Assembly (NCBI GenBank): GCA_016617785.1
Contig: JADILM010000003.1
Location: 868,001 to 932,000, forward strand
Reading direction: 5' to 3'
DNA from: Sporobolomyces roseus
Taxonomy: Eukaryota > Basidiomycota > Microbotryomycetes > Sporidiobolales > Sporidiobolaceae
DNA length: 64,000 nt
Part shown: piece after piece, positions 23,615 through 37,320 of the stretch
Layout of the letters: every line of letters begins with the position of its first letter
Position numbering within the stretch: position 1 is the first letter of the stretch
Notes under the pieces: generated by a model
Database searches by the model: none
Seen by the model: only the letters and a program-made list of their open reading frames with translations
What the model was told of the DNA's origin: nothing
Made by a program: the position numbers and the translations under genes

Positions 23615-24260
23615 GCGGGGCAGATTGACGGAAAGATCGGAAAGGAGGGATTCCGGTCTTTGTAGCAGAGGCGGGAGTACAGCCCTCGAGTTCTATCAGT
23701 ATACGATATTATAGATTGCCACTATCTCACGGCCAGAAGGTCCTGATGAGCACCCAATGCGAGTTAGCGAGATCTTGCGAAAACAATTGATGCGCGAAGA
23801 AGTCGAGATAATGCGGGATCCCTCAGACAGAGCTCGCTGAACCTGTTTTTGCATCTCGTCGAGCAGCTGCTGGCCTTGGCCTGGGAAGCCAGCTACTATA
23901 TAGATAGATTGGAAGGGAGACGGCGAGATTCGACCTCGCGAAAGCTCAAGTTTCACGACCTCTCCTCTCGTCTGCATTCGTGGCTCTCAAAGATGTGAGC
24001 TCTCTCTCTTCACGACACTTGACCGTCGGAACGGGCCTTTCCCTTCGCTACTTCGAGCAGGCCAAGCGAAGTCGAAAGTGGAGGAGGACTCCATAAATTT
24101 CGAAAAGTGGAGGTCAATTTCTCCCTCCACCTCTGCCAGTTCTTGCTTCTTTCCTCATCCTCTGTGCTCTCTCCACTTCCGCTACTACTCGCGACAAGTT
24201 CTCCGTTTCTTTTCCTCTTCCTCTTCCCCCCACTTCAACCGATCAATTCTAAAATAGAGG
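23615..24260. other. Spacer between the tandem reductases
   Basis: 646 bp. The 24080-24260 part is a CT-rich leader like that of copy 1. No gene, repeat or transposon remnant seen. Confidence 0.6.
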
Positions 24261-25837
<1,577 letters not shown>

Positions 25838-26226
25838 GATCGAAAAGAAGCGAGGAGAAGCAGCCGAAAAAACGAGAGCGAGACGAAATGTGCTCGAATT
25901 TAGGCAGAGTTTTTGGGTAGCGTTGCAGTCCTGATTCATGATCAAGCATTTCATAGCAACGCATGTCATTCGAGCTGTTTGAAGCAAGAGAATGTTCGAG
26001 AGTCACCTTTGAGAGCGAGAGAATCGAATCTTCACATCACGCGATCAGAACTTTACTGAGCCGAGCATAGCGTTTGATTCTCGACTCAGTAACACATACA
26101 ACAGTCCGTACAGAGAGAGCAAAGTGAGAGAAGAGAGGGAGATTGTCGAAAAAAACCAGCTCGAAAAGGGTTTGCTCTCTAGCACCTCACCAAATCCAGC
26201 CCAAACCAAGCAAACTAACACTCAGA
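25838..26226. other. Intergenic region upstream of STM1
   Basis: 389 bp; STM1 promoter and leader, ending in a purine-rich then C-rich stretch. No gene seen. Confidence 0.55.
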
Positions 26227-27759
26227 ATGAGCGTATTTGCCTCTAACCCCTTCGCCGCCCTTGTCAGTCTCCTTCTCGCTCTTCTCTAGCTCGAAAACAG
26301 CTTCCTTTCCCATCTCCTCTCAAGTCTCAACCCCCAAATCTCACGACCTCGCAATTCTCACTCTTTCGACTTCTTGGACCTCTCGTGATGGATTAGAATG
26401 ATTACTTATACCTTTGTGATATGTAGGGCGACGACGGTGACGTTGCTCCGGCTCCCAAACCCGCTCCCAAGGCTGCCGCTGCCCCCGCTCCTGCTCCCGC
26501 TGCCCCTAAGCAAGAACGCGCTCCTCGTACCAACAACAACAACAACAGGAGGTCTCAAGCTCCCCGCGAGATCAACGCTGACGTTACCGCTCCTGGAGAA
26601 GGTGAAACTTCCAAGGAAGATCGTGGTAAGTTTTCTCAGTCAATTACGGATACATACAGGGATAGGAATGGTTTTGGGAGTACGGGAAGCTATCAGAGAG
26701 GGCGTAAAGTCGGAGGAAAGAGGGGAATGATTGAGAAACGACGAATTTACAAACCCGAAGATTCGACTCCGAAACTGATTCAAAAACTCGCTTTTATCCT
26801 CTCCTCTCCCCCCCACTCCTCGCCTTCACTTCCAACCTGCACTATCACCTCCTACGATCAAACACGAAACAGCCAAGAACTTCGCTCGCTCCGGAGGACG
26901 AGGTGGACGAGGACCCCGTGGTCCTGGTGCCAACCCCCGAGGCAACGCCGGTACTTACCAAGGTGGAAACCGACCCCGCCGTGAGAACGGAGGAGGACGT
27001 CCTTTCGACCGTCAATCTCAAACTGGCCGAGTGTGAGTTGCAACTTTACCGATTCAAGTTTCGATTTTCGAATCTGACTTTCTTGCATCGACTTTTAGCG
27101 ACTCTGAGAAGGCTGAGGCTGCTGGATGGGGAGCTGAGGAGGGCAAGCAGGAACTCGAGGCTGAGACTCTCGCTGAGGGTGACGCCAAGGAGGAGCAACA
27201 AACCGCTACCGGAACTGCTACCCCCGTTCGTGAAGCTCCCATCGAGGAGGAGGACAACACTCAAACCTACGAGCAATACCTCGCCGCTCAAGCTGACAAG
27301 AAGCTCAACATCGCTGCCCTCCCCGAGGCCCGCAAGGCCAACGAAGGTGTAGATGAGTCTCAACTCAAGGGTACCGTCGTCGCCAAGAAGAGCGAGGATG
27401 AGGAATGGTTCATGGGCGCACCCGTACGTTCTACTTCTGTGTCTCCTACTTCGGTCGAGTTTGTAGAAAGGGAGAAACTAACGTCGATTTTGCAAATTTT
27501 TGCGTTTGAGGGATTCGTTTAGAAGGCCGTCACCAAGAAGGAAAAGGCCAAGAAGGAGAAGATCTTCATCGAGATTGAAGCTCCTATCCGCAAGTCCAAC
27601 AACGAGGGAACTCGTGGTGGACGAGGTGGAGCTCGTGGAGGAGGACGAGGACGCGGTGAGGGACGAGGACGTGGAGGAGCTCGTGGAGGTGCCGCTCGTG
27701 GACCCCGTCAAGCTGCCCCTGCTGTTCCCGACGCCTCGGCTTTCCCTGCCCTCGCTTAA
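26227..27759 (+). CDS. STM1: Stm1/SERBP1-family ribosome preservation factor
   Basis: Exons 26227-26262, 26427-26625, 26873-27032, 27099-27423 and 27523-27759 give 318 residues. The start MSVFASNPFAALGDD is the typical Stm1 N-terminus. It is followed by an Ala/Pro-rich stretch, an RGG-like region, RPFDRQSQTGRVDSEKAEAAGWG (the hallmark of the Stm1/HABP4/SERBP1 domain), an acidic middle, DEEWFMGAP and a long C-terminal RGG repeat region ending SAFPALA. Stm1 clamps idle 80S ribosomes, fills the mRNA channel and helps their preservation and recovery. Codon use is strongly skewed to GCC, AAG, GAG and CTC, as in the ribosomal protein gene of this window, indicating high expression. Its second intron (247 nt) is much longer than usual here. 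Confidence 0.9.
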
Positions 27760-28484
27760 GCGGATCAACCACGCTCGCCCTTTGAGATAAAACCCCTTCT
27801 TTCCCCTCTTCGACCGAATCAGATCCCAATTTTTTTGTTCCTTCCTTACCCCGATCCGATTCTCTCGACTCCTTCAACTCTCGTCCCCTATCGTCTCAAA
27901 ACCAAACGGCCCCGAACTCTCCCCCCTTTCCGTCCCTGAAATCTTCCCAACTCTCGCACTTATTCAGCTCTCTCTGCACATGGACCAACCACTGCTTTCT
28001 CCTCCCCTACCATCTCTATACTAAAAAGTCGTCCTCTTCTTCGTTGTGAGTAGGCACAAACTCCCTTTTTAAACTCCTTTTCCTCTTTCACACACACACT
28101 TGTTCGAAACTCAAAATTCAATTCTCTCGATCTCGTTCTGTCTGTTTCGAGAGCTCTACTGATCCGTCGTCTAGATCGGACATGCGCAAGGGCATACGCG
28201 AGTTCCCCTGCAGAGCGAGTGAGATGGGAAGTCTTCGACTATTTCGCGAAACCTTTCGATTTAGGCTTGACTTTTCACCTCTCGATCTTTCTCAGCCTAT
28301 CGCCTCGAACTCGCTAACAGCCTATTCCACTGCTACTTTCGACCGGAAACCGGCTTTGCGATTTACGGAAAGGGTTTACCCGCTCGTTTTTGAACCGATT
28401 TTTTTTGATCAGTGGGGAGATTCAACGGAAGAGCCGAGGCAGCTCTTTCTTTGCTCTGCTATACACCTTTGAGAACTACACAAG
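27760..28484. other. Intergenic region
   Basis: 725 bp with pyrimidine-rich 3' sequence of STM1 and the upstream region of the acyl-CoA ligase. Short open frames lack family or splice support. Confidence 0.55.
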
Positions 28485-31008
28485 ATGGCTGCCGCTCTGC
28501 CTTCTGTCAAGATGCCTGCGCAGATCAAACCTACACCAATGCCTCGTTCTTTCAACACCGTTCGTTCTCCCCCCTTTCTGTTCTCCTGATAGTCGAAGGG
28601 TACCGATGGCTGACTCTTTGGGGCTGCTAGGTGTTCGAGTTTGTGTTCTCGCAACCATTCGTCAAGGGTTCAAGGACGTGGGAGGAATCGCCAAAAGAGT
28701 TGAAAGGTCATGTTCATTCAAGAATCCCTCCTGATCGTCCTACGTTTAGGGATGGAAAGACTGGTAAGCATCGTATTGATATTATACTTCGATGAGAGGA
28801 GCTGCTGACACGTACTCGAGCGTGCAGGAGCGGTTCTCTCTTACGGCCGACTTCATTCCGACGCTCTCTCCATCGCTCATTCCCTCACTGAAGGACTTCG
28901 ACTCTCTCCAGCTCCCTCATCCGTATCAGATCCTGCTGTCAACCGAGGAGCTATCGTTTCGCCGGTCATTCTCCTTCACCTGCCGAATTGCTTGCCTTTC
29001 GCAACTCTCGCTTTCGGCACTCTCGCTTCTGGATTGACGGTTAGCGGCCTTTCTCTCCCGCATTGTCAGACTTTGAAGCTGATGAGTAAGGTTCTGGACA
29101 GCTCACTGCCGCAAACCCGGTCTTGACCCCTCCCGAAATCGCTCACATCCTCACTCTCTCGAAACCCGCTTGCATCGTAACGACACCTTCAGGGATCCCT
29201 AACTTCCAAGCCGCCTTCAAGCTCCTCCCTTCCGAACTCCAATCTCAACTCGGCTACTCGACGAAAGGAAACGTTTTCGTCGTCGACCCCGATGCAGATG
29301 ATTACGGCGCATCTTCGTCCTCTTTCCGACCTGCTTCCGAACCGATCAACGGATGGAAGGTCCAAGATTGGAAAGCTTTACTACCTCACGACACCACCTC
29401 CTCGAAGACCGTCTTCATCCCACCGAAATACACTGGAGACGAAGACGCGAAACGAGCAGCAATGATCTTTTGGTCTTCCGGTACATCTGGCAAATCCAAG
29501 GGAGTCATCCTGAGTCATCGAGCGATCGGAACTGCTCAGATCGCAGTCTGGCATGCGTCGACATTGGGTCAAGATGAAAGATTAGTCGGATTACCTCCTT
29601 TCTACCACATCTTTGGTTGGGCGAACGTACTTCTTCCGGCAGTTTCGATCGGAGCGACTGTCACGACTATCTCAAAATTCGATCCTATCGCTTATCTCAA
29701 CATTGCTCAAGAGATCGAGGCAACTCACCTTCACTTCTCTCCTCCGATTGCCGTACTTTTCGCAAAGAGTCCTATGAGTAAGTCACGTCTCTCTTTCTTC
29801 GCTTCCTCTGACTCGTACTAATCCTCGTACGATCTATAGTGGATGGCTTCGATCTAACTTCAGTTCGAGGTTGCACTTCGGGAGGAGCTCCACTCGCAAC
29901 CTCGGTTATCGAAGAAGTTTACAAACGACTCAACATCCTCATCAAAGTTGGATACGGTCTGAGTGAAACAGGAGGCGCTACTCAACAGCAGAGTATGACC
30001 TGGGAGAGTCTGAAGAAGGAGATGGGTTCGTGTGGCGGAGCGTATCCCGCGACGGAAATCAAAATTCGTTCGACCAATGATGGGAAGAGTGAGTCATCTT
30101 CTCCATCGTCAGTCGAGCTTACACAGCTTCGTGACTTACGAATTCGTTGACCATCACAGCGCTCAACATCGAAGAAGAAGGAGAGATTCTCATCAGGTGA
30201 GGAGAAGAGCATCGCTCTATTCAGTCTCAACGTCTGCTAACAGTCCCTCCCTCCCTCTCAGGTCCGACTGCTGTACCATCTCGTACCTCAACAACCCATC
30301 AGCAACGCTCGAATCCTTCACACCAGAGGGATGGTTCGCAACTGGAGATGTCGGAAAACTCGATGCGAGAGGAAATTTATATATAACTGATCGACTTAAG
30401 GAGCTTGTGAAGGTGAAGGGGTAAGTCAACGATCAGGCTCTCATCGTCAGTGGAAAGCGAACTGACGAATTCGAGCTTATACCAATTTTGTTGTTCTTCC
30501 CACCCCTTTCTCTCAACATTTTCACCTCCCCATCGATTCCCCCACCATCCCTTTCCTACTTCGATTTCCGATCGTCAGCTTCCAAGTTAGCCCGGCAGAA
30601 CTCGAAGATTCACTTTGCGCATCACCTCTCGTTGCCGACGCGGGAGTAACCTCTTTCTACCACGACGATCACGCAACGGAGTATCCTCGAGCCTACGTCG
30701 TTCCGTTCGACAAATCATGTCTCGTACCGGGAGCGAAGGCCGAAGAGTTCGCGCACCAACTGAGGGTACACATCGAGGGGAAACACGCTCCTTATAAATG
30801 GTTCGTATTCCCCGTTTTCACTCTCTCAAGCTCACCAAGATTGAAGACGCTGATCGTGTCGAGTGATCAATACAGGATTCGAGGTGGATTCGTCATTGTC
30901 GAAGCTGTTCCAAAATCACCTGCAGGCAAGATCTTGCGGAGATTGTTGAAAGATTCAAAAGGTCACCATGTTCAGGTTTATCAAGAGAAGGTCAGAGCTA
31001 AGTTATAG
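28485..31008 (+). CDS. Peroxisomal acyl-CoA / 4-coumarate-CoA ligase-like enzyme
   Basis: Nine exons: 28485-28559, 28631-28763, 28828-29039, 29102-29777, 29840-30088, 30160-30196, 30262-30420, 30579-30800, 30876-31008; 631 residues. It belongs to the ANL adenylating superfamily: AMP-binding loop FWSSGTSGKSKGVILSHR near residue 260, GYGLSETGGATQQ, GWFATGDVGKLDARGNLYI, the hinge DRLKELVKVKGFQVSPAELE and the catalytic Lys of PKSPAGKILRRLL. It forms an acyl-adenylate and then the CoA thioester, probably of a fatty or aromatic acid. The C-terminus AKL is a type 1 peroxisomal targeting signal, so it should act in peroxisomes, feeding beta-oxidation. The exact substrate cannot be read from sequence. 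Introns 1 and 8 use GTTCGT donors. Confidence 0.9.
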
Positions 31009-31234
31009 GTTAGGTTTGCGTGCGTGTTCTTATCAGGGTTTGTGAACTCGCGTCCGGTCTGTTTCCTTTTGTAATGTTGTTGGTCTCTATTTCTCGGATC
31101 TCGACTGTACACGAGGGACGGACGAGAGAGGCGAGGATTCACGAGATATGCTATTGCGGTAGACAAGCAGAGGAGTGTAGAAGCGAAACAACAACAAGAG
31201 AACAGCTTTATGAACAAAAGAAACAGAAACAAAA

Positions 31235-34200
31235 TCAAGTCAACAAACTCCAATCGATCTTCCTTCTTCCTTCCCCTTTCCTATCTCCTCCTCGAGCTTC
31301 AGTCGTTGCTGGTGCGGGTAAATTGACGATGGGAACGATCGATGGTCTCGCATGAGCACACATGAAAGGGAACCTAGTTTCCGCCAATTGTTTCAACAGA
31401 TCTTTCGCTTGTTCATCGCTCAGACCTGTGAATCGTCGTCTTCTTGCCATCAGCGACCTCAGATGAGCGATGGAGGAGGTAGAGAGACTCACGATCATTA
31501 AACATGATAGCCCCTCTACAAGCTTTCGAATTGATCAACTCGACCAGACCTCCCGGACAACTCTTCAACTTCCCTATCCATCCACTCCCTCCTCCCTCGC
31601 CCCTCGGCGGGTTCTCCTCGAGTTGCGCAAGGTACCCACGAACGAGTTCTTGGAGTAATTTAGGATCTTTCGCTAACCTTTCCTTGACGATCTTCGGAAC
31701 CGTCTTGATCCATACTTGAACGTAATCTCCCTCCTCCTTCCTACCTCTTCCACCTCGACTTCTCTTCTCAAACTTGAACCCCCATCTCTCGAATTCCTCT
31801 CTCCACCTGTCGAGTTCCCTCGCTTCTTCCCTTCCAACGACGACTCCCACTTCCTCCTCCAACTCGACTACCTCGACTCCTTCCTCCCTACACAACCCCT
31901 CCAGATACCTCTCGACCCGGATACGTTCAGATACAGCGTGTTGATCAAACATGACTAACCCCTCTCCCTCTTCTTCTTCCGAGAGCGGTAGTTTCACTAA
32001 CAGATATTTCTCGTCCACTTGAGCAATGAAATGTGCTTCCTCGAGGGACTCGCGAGAGAAGGATGTTGAGGAAGAGGGAATGATTGAGGTGGATAAGGGA
32101 GAGGTGGAGGAGGAGAAGAAGGAGGCTAACTTGGAGAGACGGGAATGGGTTAGGGTTGCTGGAGCTTGAGAGGGCTTTCGGGTGGAGGAAGATGAGAGGG
32201 AGGGTTTTGATGAGGAGAAGAGAAAGGGATTCTTTGAGGACGAGGGAAGGGGATTGGTGGATGTCAGGGTTGAGAGAAGGGAAGGAATCTGATGAGTTCG
32301 ACGAGGAGGCGCGGAGGGGAAGATTGGGTTGTCCCATTCCTGTACATGAGAAGCTACCCATCCATCAGCTCGCTTTACAGGCAGAGGAGATCGATGAGAA
32401 TCAGCGAAAATGTACAGCTAGACTCGTCTTCAACCATTCTGGCATCACTTTCTCTCTATCTCCACTCCCTTCTTCCGTTCCTTCCCTAATCTCACTACTC
32501 CCCCGACCCCTCTTGAGACTTCTTCGATCCACAATCGCTCTTCTCTCGCCTCTCTCGCCTCTCTCGCCTCTCTCGTCTCTCTCTCCTTCAACGCACCCCT
32601 CACATTCCGCTCCCTTCCCTTCTACCTTCTCTCTGCCATCCTGTGCTCCGTTGCGCTGAGAAACCGGGTCGATCCGCCAGTTATTCCCCGTCCTCGGATC
32701 AATCTCAAACGCTCGATGAGTGGTCGGATCGGTCCAAGTCTTCGTCGTCGTAGAGAAAGGGTCTGAAGCGGGATTGACCAAAGGAGTCGAGGAGGTGTTA
32801 GGAGCAACATTGAGATCTTCTACTCGGACACGTAGTTGAGGTTGTGGTTGACGTTGAGGAGTAGTCGAAGAGATTCGTCGTCTCTTGATCGCCTCCTGTT
32901 CGAGTCCTCCGGTACCTCGACCGATCTGCTTCCTCCCCATAGCATTGAGCATCGATTGAGATTGGTAAGGTGTAACCCCATTCGAATCGAGTCGAGATCC
33001 TCGAACTTCGCTCGAAAAAGGCTTGTCCTCCTCCTCCAGCTCTGGTTCGATTCTCTTTCGTTTACCTCCTTCTCCTCCTCCTCTTCCCGCAGCTACCGCC
33101 TCACTCAAGAATCCATGACCAACCAAGAACTCTTTCGCGATCCCCTCCACGAACTCGATAACTCGTCCCTCATTCTGCGGGCACCAGAAAACGAAAGCAC
33201 AGTGAAATCAGCAACAACCTCTCTATCCTGTGCATCTGCGATCTTCGACTCACAGTGAACTCGATCCAACCCAAATCACCTCCTCCTCCTGCCCTCCCGA
33301 ACTCGACTTGATCGATCGGTACCCTCAAATCAATCAAGAAGATGGGCCATTTCTCGACCGTCTTCTTCGGTGTGTTCCTCCCCTTCGCACTAACAGTCGG
33401 AGAGTTCGATCTCGAATTGTTTGGAGATGAGTTGGGGGAAGGGAAGGAGAGGAGAGAGGAGGAATGTCGAGAGAACGAAGAGCGCGTGAAGAGTAAGTTG
33501 AGGGATTTATGTAGGATCGAATGAGAGGGGAGGGGTTGGGAATTAACAACTGATGAATAGGATATGAGTGAGCCAATGGAAGAGAAGGGAAGAGAAGAGA
33601 GAAGTGAGAAAAGTGAAACGTACAAATAAATTGATTCCCTTTGCCATGACTCGCACTCAAACTGACGAAACCCCTCGCCTCGATCCCTGTTCCTTCCTTA
33701 TGATGAGACTGTCGATCAAATTCCCAAACTCTTTCGATCCCTGACCTACCCCATAACTGTCTCCACCTACCCAAAACCCCTTGTGAACAATTTCGAACCG
33801 AGACGAGCGTCTTTGGTGTAGACAAGGAAATGTCGGATAGTTGGAATGAGATTGTGGGGTGTATGAGAGAGATGTTGGATACGAGGGAACGGATTGTCGA
33901 GAGAGTGGAAGAAACGGAGGTCGAAACAAGTTTACGACGAACTGGGAACTGTACAACGTCCTTCCCGCCATCAGTCCTTGTTCACGGGAGATGCGATGCA
34001 TCAAGAGAGAGCGTACGTTGTAAAAGATGTCCCTCACTGTGACTGTAGTACCCTGTCCCTCCTCCCTTGTCCCACTGTGATTCAATTTCCTCAATTCAAC
34101 CGTCTCTCCTCCTCTCCTACTCCATTCACTCCCCTCTCCTCTCGACCTCGTCCTAACTTGCAAATACCCTACATCTTGTATACTCTGCAACCCCTCACCT

Positions 34201-34460
34201 CTCGTTCCCTCGTCCCTATTCGTCGAATATCTCCCTCCCTTGTCGAGTAGACACAAGTTTGTCCAAGAGATTCCAGTACCGTTGTCTTTACATTTCAGGG
34301 TGTAGGTCGAGAGGTCTATCGAGAGTTCGAGAGAGGTTGAAGACGCTTCGAGAGAGTTTTGAATCAGAGTCTCGAGGATGGAAGCGAAGGAAGGAAGTTG
34401 ACAAGTGGAACGTAGGAGTGATTGGGTACGGAGTGGTAGATGCTCTATAGGTAGAGGCAT
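31235..34460 (-). CDS. MLH3: DNA mismatch repair protein MLH3
   Basis: Exons (minus) 34460-34017, 33948-33624, 33549-33254, 33174-32416, 32339-31493 and 31425-31235 give 953 residues. The N-terminal GHKL ATPase has LIQNSLEASS, CKDNGTGIS and the spliced GTTVTVRDIFYNFPVRRK. A long disordered linker (about residues 430-640) precedes WDNPIFPSAPP, typical of Mlh3. The C-terminal endonuclease domain has the metal-binding DQHAVSERIRVE (DQHAx2Ex4E), SKACRGAIMFND and PFMCAHARPS, so the nuclease site appears intact. Mlh1-Mlh3 nicks DNA in meiotic crossover resolution and some mismatch repair. The overall order and the C-terminal motifs favour Mlh3 over Pms1. Confidence 0.9.
32547..32586 (+). repeat. 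Tandem decamer repeat inside the MLH3 linker
   Basis: Four consecutive copies of ctctcgcctc (the last diverged) encode, on the minus strand, a GERGERGER-type run within the disordered linker of MLH3. Confidence 0.8.
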
Positions 34461-34558
34461 TTCAGGACATTGTTGTCTAGCAGAGGGAGAGAGAGGGAGT
34501 ACTTGAGAAAGTTGAATTTATATTTCTCATCTCTCCCAATTAATAAAACTACTCAATC
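34461..34558. promoter_or_regulatory. Bidirectional promoter of MLH3 and KRI1
   Basis: 98 bp separate the two start codons. A TATA-like ttatattt lies at about 34517-34524 on the KRI1 side. Confidence 0.5.
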
Positions 34559-36999
34559 ATGCCACCTCTCTACGATGATGAAGAAGAAGATCAACTAGAC
34601 AATGAATTCGGTACATCCGGATTCAAAGTAAACGAGGGATTCGCAGAGAAGTACGAATCGAAGAAACGTACAGAAGAATTATCAAAATGTATTCTCTCTT
34701 CTCTCCCTCTGCCTCCCTTTTAGAGACTACTGGAGCTAATAAGGTGAAAGAGTGTGGTGGTGATAGTGCAAGACAAGTATGGTAAAGATTATCAGTTTGG
34801 TGATCAAGGCGATTCAGAAGAAGATTCAGAAGATCTTTCAGACGACGACGAGGATGCAGAGTTTGTCACTCCTCAAGTAGATGCTGCCATATTGAGAACG
34901 TTGGCGAGGATTAAAGCAAAGGACCCAGCGGTTTACGAGGCGGATAGGGACGTATTCGAAGGTGCAGCAATTTAATATCTCTCTTCACTCTCACTCACTC
35001 TGGACTGTACTGATCAAGGAGGGAGGCTATTCTACAGAGGAAGAAAAGAGAACTGCTTCAACCTCGACGTCGAAAGTATCCAAGAAAACATTCTCTTCGA
35101 AACCAGTCCTTCTAAAAGATTATCAACGAACTCGCTTACTCGCCGAGAACCCAGAAGACGATCCCTCCTCTTCCTCGTCGGTACTCTACACTCCAGCACA
35201 AGAACAAGAAATGTTGAAATCTGAAATCACGGCCGCTTTCCACGCTGGAGGGGAAGAGAGTGGGAGTGAAAGCGACGACGATGTGTTCAGGAAACGGGAG
35301 AAGGGGGATGATGAGCAAATGAAGGAGGAACGAGAGTATGAAAAGTTTTTGGAAACTAATGTTGGAAAGAAAGCGGTTAAAGCTGCTTTAGGCGACGAGG
35401 AGGCATTCTTGAGAGAGTAAGTTCTCAAACTCCCTCTTACATTTCTTGACCCTCGAGATGATGCTGAAGCGAGTGCTTGTATAGTTACATCTTGAATCGA
35501 GGTTGGTTAGATAGAGAGAATGATTCGACTCATATCCCTTCGTACGAAGAAATTACTGGAGATTCTCAAGCATCAGCAACGAAATTGAAAAAGAAGAAGG
35601 GGAAATCAAAGTTGTTGGATGATGAGGATGAGGAGGCTTTGAAGTTGAACCCTGGGGCTCATGATGGGGACGATGAAGAGTTTGAGGAGAAGGAAGAGGA
35701 ATTCGAACATAAATACAATTTCAGATTCGAAGAGGAGTGAGTTTTCTCACTTTTCCTCAGCGGCTACATGCTCAACGACGTGCTCACTGAGGGTCGGGTT
35801 TGACTTCACAGCGCTGGTTCAAATCTAGTCACTCACGCTCGAGACGCTTTAACGACCGCTCGTAAACCGACTGCAGTTGTATCTGCTCGTGCTCGTCAAC
35901 GTGAAGCGGCAAAGCTCAAGAAAGAAGAAGAGAAATCATCTCGTCGAGAAGAAGTTCGACGATTGAAAGCGCTCAAACGCAAACAAGTCGAAGAGAAACT
36001 AGTCCAACTCGTCGAAGCGGCAGGAGGAGGTGCGAAAGGATTGGAAGAGATTGATCTCGATGGGGACTGGGACGAAGCGAGACATGAGGAAGAGATGAAG
36101 AAGATTTATGGGGGAGATTACGAGGGGGCAGAAGATGAGGGATTCAAACCTACTTGGGACGATGAGATTGATATTACTGATATCGTCGGAGATGAGGGAG
36201 GGGATTCAGATGATGATAACGATAGGGATATGAATATACCTTTCGCTTCTACGTCGGCTTTGACCCAAGAAGAGGATGAGATGGAGGAGGAGCAGGAAAA
36301 TGGGAAGAAGAACTCAAAGAAGGATAAGAAGAAGAAGAAGGAACAAGGTGGGGCTAGGAAAGATGAGGAAGGTTTCCCCGTTGCTTTGATGGAGAAAGCG
36401 AAAGCTGGAGGAGACGAAGAGAGTAAGAAAATGTTGGAGAGATTGGAAGATGAGTATTACGGGATCGAATACGAAGACAAGGTGAGCTTTTATCATTTCT
36501 CTTCATTAGTTCTCTTGTGCCATCTTACTGAATCTTTCGAGAGTGATGTCAGGTCGGAGGAGTCAAGACTCGATTCAGATATACGAAAGTTGCACCTTCT
36601 TCGTTCAACCTCACTCCGGAAGAGATCCTTCTCGCAACGGATGCTGAACTCAACGCATTCATGTCTCTCAAGAAGATTGCCCCTTACCGTCAGAGTGAAG
36701 CGGATCAAGCGAAACAACGCAAGAAGTTGAAGGATCTGAGGGATGCTCTCAAGAATAGGAAATGGGGAGACGAGGTGGACGAGACGAAAGCACTCGAGGA
36801 GTTGGAGAAGAGGAAAGAGAAGAAGAGGAAGTGGAAGAGTGAAGGTCTCAAGGAGAAGAATGGTGAGAGGGCTGCAGGAGGAGGTGAGGTTGAAAGAGGG
36901 GGAGGAGATGGAGAACAACCTGCGAAGAAGAAGAAGCGTGCGGGTAAGAGTGAGAGGAAACGAAACAGAGTAGAAGGATCAGGTGCTGTCGAAGAGTAG
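34559..36999 (+). CDS. KRI1: KRI1, nucleolar ribosome biogenesis factor
   Basis: Exons 34559-34688, 34767-34961, 35038-35416 (35026 is an alternative in-frame start of this exon), 35485-35736, 35812-36481 and 36553-36999; about 690 residues. Kri1 works with Krr1 in the nucleolus in early 40S subunit assembly. The N-terminus has FKVNEGFAEKYESKKRTEEL and LQDKYGKDY. EYEKFLE is followed by DYILNRGWLDR, and the signature region YNFRFEEDAGSNLVTHAR and REEVRRLKALKRKQVEEKL, then acidic clusters and VGGVKTRFRYTKV, all typical. The protein ends in Lys/Arg-rich sequence serving as nuclear/nucleolar signal. Highly charged composition is normal for this family. Confidence 0.92.
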
Positions 37000-37320
37000 T
37001 TCTACTAGTCTATCTGCATTCTCAGCTTTTCCTCTTTTCACAACTTGCGAAATTCACCACCGGCGTTTGAAAGAAAGCGAAAAAAGTTGCGAACGTCATT
37101 TTCGCATTTCTCCTTCTCTCCTCTTCTCGCATCACTTCTTGCTTGATCTATCTGCACCCCAACTTACTCGGTACATACATCTTCAATACACCAGCCTCTC
37201 AGATCGCCCTTTTCCCTCCATCTCCAACCCCGCTCACTTCCGAATACTAGCCTCTCCCCTCCTCCAGCCCTCTCGTCCCTCGTCTCTCAGCATCTGGAAT
37301 AGTACAGTGCCTTCTAACAG
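37000..37320. other. Intergenic region
   Basis: 321 bp between KRI1 and the carrier gene; 3' end and promoter, pyrimidine-rich. No gene seen. Confidence 0.55.

Noticed and set aside
23615..24260. Possible transposon or pseudogene between the two reductases
   Set aside because: No terminal repeats, target duplications or reductase fragments seen; ordinary intergenic sequence.
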